Shown: piece by piece, positions 34,315-43,220 of the stretch
Layout: each line of letters opens with the position of its first letter
Position numbering within the stretch: the stretch's first letter is position 1
Assembly (NCBI GenBank): GCA_030715195.1
Contig: JAUYVI010000003.1
Span: 338,960 to 402,959 of the forward strand
DNA from: Dongia sedimenti
GTDB taxonomy: Bacteria; Pseudomonadota; Alphaproteobacteria; Dongiales; Dongiaceae
Direction: 5' to 3'
DNA: 64,000 bases
The notes under the pieces: model-generated
The model's input: the letters and a program-made list of their open reading frames with translations, nothing else
What the model was told of the DNA's origin: nothing
The model's database searches: none
Program-made: the position numbers and the translations under genes

Positions 34315-37113
34315 TCAATCCGCGATCTTGTGCTGCTCGTTGTACTGCTTCACGAGCTGCGAGGCCCGGGTGACCTCTTCCTGGGACATCGCGCCTACGA
34401 TGTCGCTGAGCGCGTTCTCGATCTCCATCTTGCTGGCCTTGCCGGTCTTGCCGTCCTTCGCATTGGAGAGCGACTGCATGGCAACGGTCAGCCACTTATA
34501 GGCCTGCACGCGATCGATCGGAACGCCGGTGCCCCGCGTATAGGCACGGCCCATCTTGTACTGCGCATAGGAATCGCCCTGCTCGGCGGCGATCGTGTAC
34601 CACTCCGCGGCCTTGGCGTAATCCTGCGGCAGCTTCTGGCCGAACTCGTACATGCCGCCGATATTGACCGCAATGCCGGTATCGCCGGCCTTTGCCAGCG
34701 GCTCCCAAATCTCCAACGCCTTCGCGGTATTGCCGGAGGCCAAGGCTTCTTCGGCAAGCTCTTCCTGCGTGGTCGAGGGCTCCGGCGGTGGTGCCGTCAC
34801 CGCCGCTTGCTGGGTCGGCTCGGGCGTGGTCGGTTCCGTCGCGGTCGATTCCGGAGCAGGCGTTGCTTCTGCCGTGCTTTCGGCGGGCGGCATGGGTTCG
34901 GTGCTCGGCTCCGGCTCGGGTGTCACCATATCCGTGGTGCTGCTCGCGGTCGCCGGCTCGGATGGCATCGGCGCCGGTGTGATCGGTTCCGCGGCCGGAA
35001 CTTCAGCCGCGACGGCGGCAGCCGCCGCGCTCGCAGCCTCGGCCGCCTTCTCTTCCTCTGCCTTCTTTGCCTTGTCGGCGATGCTGGCGGGCGTGGTCGA
35101 CTTCGGCAGAGCGGGCGCAGTTGGTTCCGCAGCGGCTTCCGCAGGCGCGGGTTCAGGCGGCGTGGTTTCGGGCGCGGCCGCGGCGGGTTCCGCGACTGCG
35201 GGCGCCTCGGCCGTCTGTGCTGCGGCGGATTCATCCGGCCTCAGTTCGGGGATGATCGGTTCCGTGGTGGCGGCCGGTGCCGACGTCGCTTCGGGCTCCG
35301 GTGCTGGTGCGGGCGTCGCCTCAGGCTCCGGCGCGGATGCGGGCGTCGTCGTGGGCGGCAGGGCCGGAGCGGATTGACCCGCAGCCGGCGCACCGGCGAT
35401 CGGCGCGGTCGTTTCGGCGTACTGCTTCGCCGATTCCTTCGGCGACACCTGGTTGTCGGTCACCGGCGGCGTCGAGTCAGGATAGACCGCCACCGGCGCG
35501 GCGATGTTCGCCTGCTGCGTCTTGCTGGGCTCGGGGCCGCAGCGCCGATGTGCGGCACCCAGCAGGGTCCGCGGCATGTTCTGCGGCACGCCGACGATGA
35601 TCATGCTGTTCGCGCCGGTCTTCTGATAGACATAGTCTTGCGTGATGCCGTCGGGGCCGACCGTCGAGACGGTCACGGTGCCCGGCTCGACGCGATAGGC
35701 GACCGGCAGGGTCGCGTTGACCTTGCCCTTGTAGTAGATGACCGATTCACGCTCGGTGAACTTGATGCCGGCGCCCGGGGGACAGCCTTGGGTCGGCCCC
35801 TGCCATTCGCCGAGCAGCCAATTCTCCAGCTGAGGTTGAGGTGCGGGCGCGACGACAGCGGCGGTTTGCATCGGCGGTGTCGTGGCCGCGGGGCTGGTCG
35901 GTGCCGGCGTCGCTTCCGCCGCCGGAGGTGTGGTCGCGGGAAGAGTCTCCGCCGGCGCGGCCGGCTCTGCGGCAGGAGCCGGAGTGGGCGCCGGCACAAC
36001 CGCCGGTGCCGGTGCCGTCGCGACTTCGGTGTTCGCAGTAGGTTCGGCGCTCGGAGCGGGCGGTGTGGTCTCAGCGGCCTTCGCTGGCTCGGCCGGTGCG
36101 AGTTGCAAGGGCTCCGTCTTGGTCGTCATCGCCTCGGTCGCCGGCGAAGCGGGTGTCGTGGCCTCCGCAGGCGCCGTCGGCACACTGGGGGCGGGCGTCT
36201 CTGCGGCGACGTCAGGCGCGGGGGCGGTCACGGCCTCGGCCGACTTCTTGCCTTTGGAGGATTCCGGTTGCGGCGGCGTCGATTTCGGCAGGCCGCTCTC
36301 GTTGGTCGCCGGTGCCGGCACAGGCGACGGCGCGACCTCGGTCGCCGCTGGCGTCGGCGCGCTGGCTTCCACCATCGGTTCCGGCGTCGGCGCCGCATTC
36401 GATTCCGGCGTCGGTGCTTCCGTCGCCGGGGCTTCCGTCGATGTCGCCGCGCTCGCCGAATCCGCAGGCGAAACGGCCGGCGGGACTTCCGTCAGACCGT
36501 CGAAGGTTCCGGTCACGCCCGAAGGCGGCGGCGCATTCGATTCCGTCACCGGCGCCGCGGTCCCGGATCCCGGTTCCGGTGTTGGATTGGGCTGAATAGC
36601 CGCCTGTTGCGGCGGCTCGGTGGGAAAGCTGGTCGCGGCGCCGGCATCGGCTGCGGGCTGCGGCGGAACCGCGCGGGTCAGTGCGGCGAGGCGCTTGGCC
36701 GCCTGCTCATCTCCGGCATCGGCCGCCTTCTGCAACCAGAATTGCGCCTGCTCGAAGTCGAGGGGCACGCCATGACCATTGGCATAGAGGGTGCCGAGAT
36801 TACGCATGGCCAGCGGGAAGCTTTGCTTCGCGGCCTTCTCGTACCAGTAGGCCGCCTTGACGTGGTCTTCCGGCACGCCGAGGCCATGATCGTAAAGAGC
36901 ACCGAGGCTGTTCTGGGCGGTAGCATCGCCTTCCTGGGCCAGAGGCTGCCAGGCCTCATAGGCGGCGCGGAAGTCACCCTGCTGATAGGCGGTGACACCG
37001 GCCTCGTAATCCGCCCGTGCCGGCGCCATGTCGAGTCGGATTGCTCCAACCATCACGGTCAGCAATAATGCCGACGCGCACACATGCTTGCGCAAGTTTC
37101 TCCCCGAACCCAT
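34315..37113 (-). CDS. secreted Sel1-repeat protein with very long low-complexity linkers
   Basis: The protein has 932 residues. A signal peptide (residues 1-34, ending PARA) precedes two or three Sel1 repeats (about 35-150). A Pro/Ala/Thr/Glu-rich stretch (about 150-425) leads to a compact domain (about 428-530, LENWLLGEWQGPTQG onward, beta-rich, with two cysteines). A second Pro/Ala/Glu-rich stretch (about 535-780) leads to a C-terminal block of Sel1 repeats (about 781-915). Start at 37113 has AGGGA upstream. Sel1 repeats mediate protein contacts, and the linkers could span the periplasm or the wall. The compact middle domain is not recognised. The gene is divergent from the carboxypeptidase at 37174 across only 60 nt. 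Confidence 0.8.
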   Translation of the reverse strand: MGSGRNLRKHVCASALLLTVMVGAIRLDMAPARADYEAGVTAYQQGDFRAAYEAWQPLAQEGDATAQNSLGALYDHGLGVPEDHVKAAYWYEKAAKQSFPLAMRNLGTLYANGHGVPLDFEQAQFWLQKAADAGDEQAAKRLAALTRAVPPQPAADAGAATSFPTEPPQQAAIQPNPTPEPGSGTAAPVTESNAPPPSGVTGTFDGLTEVPPAVSPADSASAATSTEAPATEAPTPESNAAPTPEPMVEASAPTPAATEVAPSPVPAPATNESGLPKSTPPQPESSKGKKSAEAVTAPAPDVAAETPAPSVPTAPAEATTPASPATEAMTTKTEPLQLAPAEPAKAAETTPPAPSAEPTANTEVATAPAPAVVPAPTPAPAAEPAAPAETLPATTPPAAEATPAPTSPAATTPPMQTAAVVAPAPQPQLENWLLGEWQGPTQGCPPGAGIKFTERESVIYYKGKVNATLPVAYRVEPGTVTVSTVGPDGITQDYVYQKTGANSMIIVGVPQNMPRTLLGAAHRRCGPEPSKTQQANIAAPVAVYPDSTPPVTDNQVSPKESAKQYAETTAPIAGAPAAGQSAPALPPTTTPASAPEPEATPAPAPEPEATSAPAATTEPIIPELRPDESAAAQTAEAPAVAEPAAAAPETTPPEPAPAEAAAEPTAPALPKSTTPASIADKAKKAEEEKAAEAASAAAAAVAAEVPAAEPITPAPMPSEPATASSTTDMVTPEPEPSTEPMPPAESTAEATPAPESTATEPTTPEPTQQAAVTAPPPEPSTTQEELAEEALASGNTAKALEIWEPLAKAGDTGIAVNIGGMYEFGQKLPQDYAKAAEWYTIAAEQGDSYAQYKMGRAYTRGTGVPIDRVQAYKWLTVAMQSLSNAKDGKTGKASKMEIENALSDIVGAMSQEEVTRASQLVKQYNEQHKIAD

Positions 37114-37173
37114 AAGACATCCCTGCGGCGTTCTTTTAGTCTCTAAGCCGGGAGTTTGACCACCGAAGGGCCC

Positions 37174-38400
37174 ATGCGCAAAGCGATTTCTGCATTTATT
37201 CTCGCAGTTTGCGGGGCGGTCGGCCTGATTGCGGCCGCTACCTGTGCGCAAGCTGACGGGACCAAACCGGCGGGCCTGGTGGTCGATGCCGAGAGCGGCC
37301 AGATTCTGGTCGCCAATCGGGCCAATGCGGCCTGGTATCCGGCGTCCTTAACCAAGTTGATGACCGCCTACCTTGTCTTCAGCGAACTCAAGGCCGGCCG
37401 TCTCTCCCTGGATACGCAAATCACCGTCTCCGCCACGGCCGCCGGCCAGCCGCCGACCAAGTTCGGCCTGAAGAAGGGCCAGAAGCTGACGGTAAAGCAG
37501 GCGGTCACGGCGATGCTGGTGACCTCGGCCAATGACGCGGCGGTGGCCCTGGCCGAGCAGATCGGCGGCAGCGAATCGGGCTTCGTGCAGCGGATGAACG
37601 CGGCGGCCCAGTCGCTCGGCCTGATCGGCACCCGCTACCGGAACGCGACCGGCCTGCCCGATGACGGCCAGGTCACGACGGCGCGCGACATGGCGGTGCT
37701 GGCGCTCCATGTGATCCATGACTTCCCCGATCGCTATCCGCTGTTCAGCCAGCGCGAGGCGAGGGTGGCGGGGCGCAGCCTGCCCACGGTGAACGGATTC
37801 CTGGTCAACTATCCGGGCGCGGAAGGGATGAAGACCGGCTTCACCTGCGGGTCCGGCTACAACATCATCGGCACGGCAACGCATGGCGGCCGACGTCTGG
37901 TCGCGGTGCTGCTGGGCGCCCATGACCGGAACGATCGCGCGGCCAAGATCAAGAAGCTGCTCGACAGCGGCTTCGCCGGCGGCGAGACGGTACCCTCGAC
38001 CTTCTCCAACATCGCCATGCTGCCGGCGGCGCTCGACGCCGGCACCCCGCCGGTGGTGCTGAGCGGCTCCGAATGCGCGGCCACGGATTCCTCCGACAGC
38101 GACGCCTCGGGTGCGCCGAGCAAGCTGCCGGGCTGGGGCATCATCTTTGGTGCCTTCGCCGATCCGGGTAAGGCCCAGCAGACCATCGGCACCATGAAGC
38201 AGAAGCTGAAGGGCGATCTCAAGGGCCGGCCCACGATCGTGCAGCGCCAGGTCGAAGGCACCAAGCGCTATGCCGCGCTGATGGTCGGGTTGAGCGCGGA
38301 CGATGCCGGGAAGACCTGCCGGATGGTCTGGCATCGCGGCCAATACTGTCTCGCCCTGAACCCGGTGGTGCTGAACGACCCGACCGCCTTGTGGCGTTGA
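37174..38400 (+). CDS. D-alanyl-D-alanine carboxypeptidase (S11) with C-terminal SPOR-like domain
   Basis: The protein has 408 residues. A signal peptide (about 1-27) is followed by the S11 peptidase with Ser58-x-x-Lys61 (SLTK), Ser118-x-Asn120 (SAN) and Lys220-Thr-Gly. All three active motifs are present, so it should trim the terminal D-Ala of peptidoglycan stem peptides. Residues about 320-400 (WGIIFGAFADPGKAQ onward) look like a SPOR-type domain that binds denuded glycan. There is no obvious C-terminal amphipathic helix. ATG at 37174 is preferred to an upstream start because it begins the signal sequence directly after GAAGGG. Confidence 0.9.
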   Translation: MRKAISAFILAVCGAVGLIAAATCAQADGTKPAGLVVDAESGQILVANRANAAWYPASLTKLMTAYLVFSELKAGRLSLDTQITVSATAAGQPPTKFGLKKGQKLTVKQAVTAMLVTSANDAAVALAEQIGGSESGFVQRMNAAAQSLGLIGTRYRNATGLPDDGQVTTARDMAVLALHVIHDFPDRYPLFSQREARVAGRSLPTVNGFLVNYPGAEGMKTGFTCGSGYNIIGTATHGGRRLVAVLLGAHDRNDRAAKIKKLLDSGFAGGETVPSTFSNIAMLPAALDAGTPPVVLSGSECAATDSSDSDASGAPSKLPGWGIIFGAFADPGKAQQTIGTMKQKLKGDLKGRPTIVQRQVEGTKRYAALMVGLSADDAGKTCRMVWHRGQYCLALNPVVLNDPTALWR

Positions 38401-38481
38401 TCACCCGGAGCGAACGCGGCTCTGGCGACTTGGGTTCAGGATGCCTAACTATCAGGCATCGAAGCATCAGGACCTGAAACC

Positions 38482-39087
38482 ATGCTGCGCGTTCTTGCCG
38501 CAGTTCTGCTGATCTCGCTGGCCGCCTGCGCGACGCCGGCGCCGCCGAAGCCCGCCATGGTCGCGCTCGGAACCGGCGGCGGCGATTTCGGCTACACCTC
38601 CCGGGATCTCGATTCCGATCGCATCGAGGTGCGCTATCGCGGCGACGCCGTGTCGGTTTCCGCTTCAAATCCGCGTGAGGACAGCCGGACCAAGGCGGAG
38701 CAGGACAAGGCGCATGACCTGGCCCTGTGGCGCGCCGCACAGATTGCGCAGGAGCGCGGCAAGGCCGGACTGAAGGTCGAAAGCGAGAACCGCGACAGCG
38801 ATATCGAGGTGCAGCGCCGCTCCACCTATCGTCCGAGCCCGTTCTACGATCCGTTCTGGGGTCCCTATAACGACCCGTTCTGGCCCCGTCATAGCTATTA
38901 CCGCCGGCCGTTCCTCTATGACGATTGGCCCTATTCCTACCAGCAGGTGCAGACCGCAACGGCACGGGCCGAGATCAAGCTCACCGTGCGGCTCTATCCG
39001 GAATACGACCCGAAGGTCGATGGCATGTTGTCGACGGCGGAGACATTGTCGAAGCTGCAGGCGGCGCGGAGCGGGGCGGTTTATTAG
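38482..39087 (+). CDS. lipoprotein, CC0125/CC1285-like
   Basis: The protein has 201 residues. The signal peptide ends in the lipobox L-A-A-C (Cys16), so the mature protein is lipid-anchored. The middle is rich in Tyr, Pro, Phe and Trp (residues about 112-155, repeated YDPFW/YNDPFW). The end carries a predicted beta strand region. The general form recalls the small alphaproteobacterial lipoprotein family named after Caulobacter CC0125/CC1285, whose function is unknown. It is convergent with the Sel1 gene at 39100, 12 nt away. Confidence 0.75.
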   Translation: MLRVLAAVLLISLAACATPAPPKPAMVALGTGGGDFGYTSRDLDSDRIEVRYRGDAVSVSASNPREDSRTKAEQDKAHDLALWRAAQIAQERGKAGLKVESENRDSDIEVQRRSTYRPSPFYDPFWGPYNDPFWPRHSYYRRPFLYDDWPYSYQQVQTATARAEIKLTVRLYPEYDPKVDGMLSTAETLSKLQAARSGAVY

Positions 39088-39099
39088 GCGTTCGTGCGA

Positions 39100-39948
39100 T
39101 CAGTCCGTCGTGTCGTCGCCGCCATCCGCGTCCTTCTTTCTCTTCGGATTGACGGCCATCAGCTCGATCTCGGCGGCCTTGATCTGGTCGCCGTTCATGC
39201 CGGACTTGATGTCGTCGTAGAGTGAGTCGGCTTTCTTCTTGTCCTGATTCTTGGCGATCTCGCGCGCCTGCGCCGCCCAGACATAGGCTTCGATTTGGTT
39301 CTTGGCAACGCCGCGGCCCTTCCAATAGCAGTGGGCGATCAGGATCTGCGCCTTGGCGTATTTCTGCTCGGCGGCCTTGAGGACCAAGTCGGTGCCCTTG
39401 GTCGGATCGGGCGTCACGTCGTCGCCGAAGATCAACCGGCGGCCGAGCTCGTGCTCCGCTTCGGGCATGCCCTTGTCCGAGGCCTTCTGCAACCAGGACA
39501 AACCGGTCTCCTTGTTCTCATCGACGCCGTCGCCGTCCATGTACATCTGCGCCAGATAGAACTGCGACTTGGCATGGCCGCCCTGGGCCGCGGCGGTGTA
39601 CCAGCGCGCAGCCTGCATCTTGTCGCGCGAGACCCCGCGTCCGTCGTAATAGAGATTGGCCAGATTGTACTGGGCGATGACGAATCCGAGTTGCGCCGCC
39701 TTTTCGTACCATTCGGCGGCCTTGCTGAAGTCGCGCTTCGTGCCGTAGCCGATCTCATAAAGCGTCCCAAGCTTGGTCATGGCATCGGGATCGCCTTGTG
39801 CGGCCTGGCCTTCCCAGGCCTGGAACGCCGCGGCGTAATCGCCGTTGTTGAAGGCGTCGGTGCCGGGATCGCCGTCTTCCTGGGCATAAGCGACGTGGGC
39901 GCCGCAGAGCAGCGCCGCGGCGCAAAGGGCCGCGCGAATCAAACGCAT
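39100..39948 (-). CDS. secreted Sel1-repeat protein
   Basis: The protein has 282 residues, with a signal peptide (about 1-22, ending AYA). Five or so Sel1/TPR-like repeats follow, with the repeated pattern A-x-x-W-Y-x-x-A-A-x-x-G (about residues 32-235). The C-terminus is acidic and lysine-rich (KRKKDADGGDD). It is a probable periplasmic scaffold. It resembles the repeat parts of the protein at 34315 but has no low-complexity linker. Confidence 0.85.
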   Translation of the reverse strand: MRLIRAALCAAALLCGAHVAYAQEDGDPGTDAFNNGDYAAAFQAWEGQAAQGDPDAMTKLGTLYEIGYGTKRDFSKAAEWYEKAAQLGFVIAQYNLANLYYDGRGVSRDKMQAARWYTAAAQGGHAKSQFYLAQMYMDGDGVDENKETGLSWLQKASDKGMPEAEHELGRRLIFGDDVTPDPTKGTDLVLKAAEQKYAKAQILIAHCYWKGRGVAKNQIEAYVWAAQAREIAKNQDKKKADSLYDDIKSGMNGDQIKAAEIELMAVNPKRKKDADGGDDTTD

Positions 39949-40111
39949 CGTGATCCTCTCGAGAGTTCCGCCCGGTTTCCGGTCATGGCCATCAGATAGC
40001 GGAAACAGACCCCATTCGGAACCGGATTCTGCCGGTACCCGGGGGTCAAGTTGCGCAGAATCGCCCCATCATGCTTGATTGCCGGACGTCGCTGCAAATG
40101 CAGGAGACCCA

Positions 40112-40849
40112 ATGCCAAGCCCCACCGCTCCCGAGTCTTCGCGGCCAGAGTCCGCTCGTTCGGGCAGCGGCCGGATCGGCCTAGGTGCCCGGTTCCGGAC
40201 CTATTTCCTGGCCGGCATCCTGGCGACGGCGCCGGTCTGCCTGACGGTCTACATCGCCTGGCGCTTCATCACCTGGGTCGATGAAGGCGTGTTCGCACTG
40301 CTGCCGCCGGAATACAACCCGGAGACTTATCTCCCGTTCAGCATCCCCGGGATCGGGCTGATCATCGCGCTGGTCGGCGTCACGCTGATCGGGGCGATCA
40401 CCGCCGGGTTGCTCGGGCGATTGCTGCGGCAGTTGATGGAGGCGGTGGTCAACCGGCTGCCGATCATCCGCACCATCTACAACCTGATCAAGCAGGTGAC
40501 CGAGACGGCACTCGCCAACCGCGCCCAGGCGTTCCGCGAATGCGCCCTGGTCGAGTATCCGCGCAAGGGGAGCTGGACCGTCGGGTTTATCACCGGAAAG
40601 ACCGCCCCCGAGTTCGACACCTTGACCGGCGAAGAGATGGTCAACGTCTTCGTCCCGACGACGCCGAATCCGACCTCGGGGTTTCTCATGTTCATCCCGC
40701 GGCGCGAGGTGCATATCCTCGACATGTCGGTCGAAGACGCGCTCAAACTGGTGATCTCGCTGGGTCTGGTGCTGCCGCCGGCACCATTGCCGAAGCCGGA
40801 TCAGCCGGAACGCAGCGTCCTCACCACGGAATCCCGCTCGAACAAGTAG
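40112..40849 (+). CDS. DUF502 family membrane protein
   Basis: The protein has 245 residues. Two membrane helices (about 35-57 and 80-105) enclose a short loop. The conserved P-I-I-R-T-I-Y-N-x-I-K-Q segment follows near 125, then a soluble beta domain with G-F-x-T and VFVPTTPNPTSGF, which is the DUF502 signature. Function is unknown. ATG at 40112 has AGGAG 5 nt upstream. The last 49 nt overlap the end of the convergent recG gene. Confidence 0.9.
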   Translation: MPSPTAPESSRPESARSGSGRIGLGARFRTYFLAGILATAPVCLTVYIAWRFITWVDEGVFALLPPEYNPETYLPFSIPGIGLIIALVGVTLIGAITAGLLGRLLRQLMEAVVNRLPIIRTIYNLIKQVTETALANRAQAFRECALVEYPRKGSWTVGFITGKTAPEFDTLTGEEMVNVFVPTTPNPTSGFLMFIPRREVHILDMSVEDALKLVISLGLVLPPAPLPKPDQPERSVLTTESRSNK

Positions 40850-42882
40850 AGCAGGACGCGGAGCGCACGGCCGCGATCGCCGACCAGTTCGGGATCCTGC
40901 TCGAGCGCCAGCTTGGCATCGTCGCGAGCGACCGGGATGAGATCGCCATGGGCGGCGAGATCGACCAGGCGGAAATCGGGCAGGCCGCTTTGCCGCGTGC
41001 CCAGGGCTTCGCCGCCGCCCCGCAGCTTCAGATCCTCCTCGGCGATGCGGAAGCCGTCCTCGGTGTCGCGCATGATCTGCAGGCGGGCCTTCGCGGTCTC
41101 GCTCAGCGGGCCCTGGTAGAGCAGGAGGCAGCTCGACTTGCCCTTGCCACGGCCGACCCGGCCGCGCAGCTGATGCAACTGCGCGAGGCCGAAGCGTTCG
41201 GCATGCTCGATTACCATGACAGTGGCTTCCGGCACATCGACGCCCACTTCGACGACAACGGTGGCGACCAGGATGTCGATGCGGCCGGCGGCGAAATCCG
41301 CCATGGCCTGGTCGCGGTCCTGGGCCTTCTGCTTGCCATGGGCGAGGCCGACGCGCTTGCCGAAGATCTCCGACAGCGCGCGATGCCGCGCGGTCGCGGC
41401 GGCGAGATCGGATTGCTCGGATTCATCGACCAGCGGGCAGATCCAGTAGATGCGGGCGCCTTTGTCGATGGCGCGCTTCAGCGCGGGGATGATCTCCTCC
41501 TGGCGTTCGACCGGCAGCACGCGGGTGTCGATCGGCTGGCGGCCGGCCGGCTTTTCGGTGAGCCGCGAGACGTCGATGTCGCCATACGCCGTCAGCATCA
41601 GGGTCCGCGGGATCGGCGTCGCGGTCATCACCAGGAGATCGACGCCCTTGCCCTTCTCGGCGAGGGCGATGCGCTGCTGCACGCCGAAGCGATGCTGCTC
41701 ATCGACCACGGCCAGGCGGAGGTCGTCGAAGGCGATGTCGGATTGCACCAGCGCATGGGTCCCGACCACCATCTTCAACGTGCCGTCGGCAAGATCCTTC
41801 AGGATCACATCGCGGCTCTTGCCCTTCTCGCGCCCGGTCAGGAGCACGATGTTGACGCCCGCGGCAGCGCAGAGCGGCCGCAGGGTGGCGAGATGCTGGC
41901 GGGCGAGAATGTCGGTCGGCGCCAGCAAGGCCGCCTGGCCGCCGGCCTCGACCGCGATCAGCATGGCCATCAGGGCCACCACGGTCTTGCCGCTGCCGAC
42001 ATCGCCCTGCAACAGGCGGAGCATGCGGTGAGAGCCCGCCATGTCGCCTTCGATCTCGGCGACGGCCATGGTCTGCGCGCCGGTCAGGCGATAGGGCAGG
42101 GCTTTCAGCACCTTGTCGCGCAAGGACCCGCTGCCGATGCTGGGGCGACCGGGAAGGCGACGGTTGTGCTGGCGGGTAAGCGCGAGGGCGAGCTGGTTGG
42201 CCAGGAGCTCGTCATAAGCGATGCGCTGGCGCGCCGGCGATGCGGGATCGAGATCGGCGTGGCTTTTCGGATTGTGCACGGCGCGGACGGCGTCGTCCCA
42301 ATCCGGCCAGTCGTGGCGCTTGACCAGATGCGCGTCCGCCCATTCCGCCGGATCGGGCAGGTGCTCCAGCGCGGCGCGGACGGCTTTCACCACCACCTTC
42401 GGCGGCAGGCCGGCGGTCAGCGGATAGACCGGCTCGAAGCGGGGGATCTCGTCGCGGCGGCTGACCGGGAGGATGTAGTCCGGATGGACCATGTTCGGTG
42501 TCCGGCCGTACCGCTCGATCCGGCCGCTGACCACGCGGAGCTCGCCGACCGGCAGGATCTTCTTCAGGTAGTCCGCCTGGGCCTTGAAGAAGACCAGGTC
42601 GAGAGCGCCGGTGTCGTTGACGCAGGAGACGCGGTAGGGCTGGCGCGGGTTGTTGGGCGGCATATGGGCGAGAGGCTTCACCACGGCGGTGATGATCGTC
42701 CCCTCGACGGCGTCGTCCAGGTCCGGCTCGGCGCTGCGGTCCACCAGGCCGGTCGGCAGGTGCCAGAGCAGCGAAACGACGCTCGGGCCGCACAGCTTCT
42801 CCAGCAGCTTGCCGAATCGGGGACCGATTCCGGGCAGGCTGGTCACCGCGGCGAACAGCGGAAAGAGAATCTGCGGCCGCAA
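40801..42882 (-). CDS. recG: ATP-dependent DNA helicase RecG
   Basis: The protein has 693 residues. An N-terminal wedge/OB-fold domain (about 50-190) precedes two helicase domains with Walker A GDVGSGKT (near 290), the DEQH box (VVDEQHRFG), ATPIPRT and the C-terminal GRGKGKSSC and IMRDTEDGFRIAEEDL motifs. It remodels stalled replication forks and branched DNA. The gene is divergent from sdhE (47 nt). Its 3' end overlaps the DUF502 gene on the opposite strand by 49 nt. Confidence 0.96.
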   Translation of the reverse strand: MRPQILFPLFAAVTSLPGIGPRFGKLLEKLCGPSVVSLLWHLPTGLVDRSAEPDLDDAVEGTIITAVVKPLAHMPPNNPRQPYRVSCVNDTGALDLVFFKAQADYLKKILPVGELRVVSGRIERYGRTPNMVHPDYILPVSRRDEIPRFEPVYPLTAGLPPKVVVKAVRAALEHLPDPAEWADAHLVKRHDWPDWDDAVRAVHNPKSHADLDPASPARQRIAYDELLANQLALALTRQHNRRLPGRPSIGSGSLRDKVLKALPYRLTGAQTMAVAEIEGDMAGSHRMLRLLQGDVGSGKTVVALMAMLIAVEAGGQAALLAPTDILARQHLATLRPLCAAAGVNIVLLTGREKGKSRDVILKDLADGTLKMVVGTHALVQSDIAFDDLRLAVVDEQHRFGVQQRIALAEKGKGVDLLVMTATPIPRTLMLTAYGDIDVSRLTEKPAGRQPIDTRVLPVERQEEIIPALKRAIDKGARIYWICPLVDESEQSDLAAATARHRALSEIFGKRVGLAHGKQKAQDRDQAMADFAAGRIDILVATVVVEVGVDVPEATVMVIEHAERFGLAQLHQLRGRVGRGKGKSSCLLLYQGPLSETAKARLQIMRDTEDGFRIAEEDLKLRGGGEALGTRQSGLPDFRLVDLAAHGDLIPVARDDAKLALEQDPELVGDRGRALRVLLYLFERDSVVRTLRSG

Positions 42883-42929
42883 GGGCTTCTCCGGTGGTTT
42901 AAGCGGGTGGGCAAGGTATAACGAAGACG

Positions 42930-43220
42930 ATGACCGGAGACCAGATTTCGGGAGATGAGGCGGGGCTGCGGCGCCGGCTGCTGTTCCAGAGCCGGCACCG
43001 CGGGGTGAAGGAGCTCGACCTGATCCTGGGGCGGTTCGCCGAGGCCCATCTCGCCGGTTTCGGCATGGCGGAACTGCAGCAATTCGCCGTGTTGCTGGGG
43101 GAGCCCGACCCCGATATATACGACTGGCTCGTCGGGCGCGTCCCCCTGCCGACCCGGCTCCAGAACCCTCTAATGCAACGGCTCCTCGACTTCACCAACC
43201 GTGAAAAAACTTCCCTTTGA
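42930..43220 (+). CDS. sdhE: succinate dehydrogenase flavin-assembly factor SdhE
   Basis: The protein has 96 residues and a five-helix bundle pattern. The essential R-G-x-x-E motif is at residues 24-28 (RGVKE), followed by the usual P-D-x-x-I-Y-D-W segment near 60. It helps attach FAD to the SdhA subunit. The end overlaps the start of mfd by 20 nt, so the two are probably co-translated. Confidence 0.93.
   Translation: MTGDQISGDEAGLRRRLLFQSRHRGVKELDLILGRFAEAHLAGFGMAELQQFAVLLGEPDPDIYDWLVGRVPLPTRLQNPLMQRLLDFTNREKTSL

Noticed and set aside
34330-37068. A 912-codon open frame on the plus strand, rich in Arg and Gly
   Set aside because: It is antisense to the Sel1/low-complexity protein. Its composition is just the reverse complement of Pro/Ala/Thr-rich codons, and it has no domain, signal peptide or ribosome binding site.
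38440-38460. Inverted repeat GATGCCT-N7-AGGCATC considered as terminator of the carboxypeptidase gene
   Set aside because: No T run follows and the stem is short. It may be a leader hairpin, but evidence is too thin to annotate.
42930-43220. Alternative reading that Mfd starts further downstream to avoid overlap with sdhE
   Set aside because: The GTG at 43201 gives the normal Mfd N-terminus, and short overlaps are common throughout this window.
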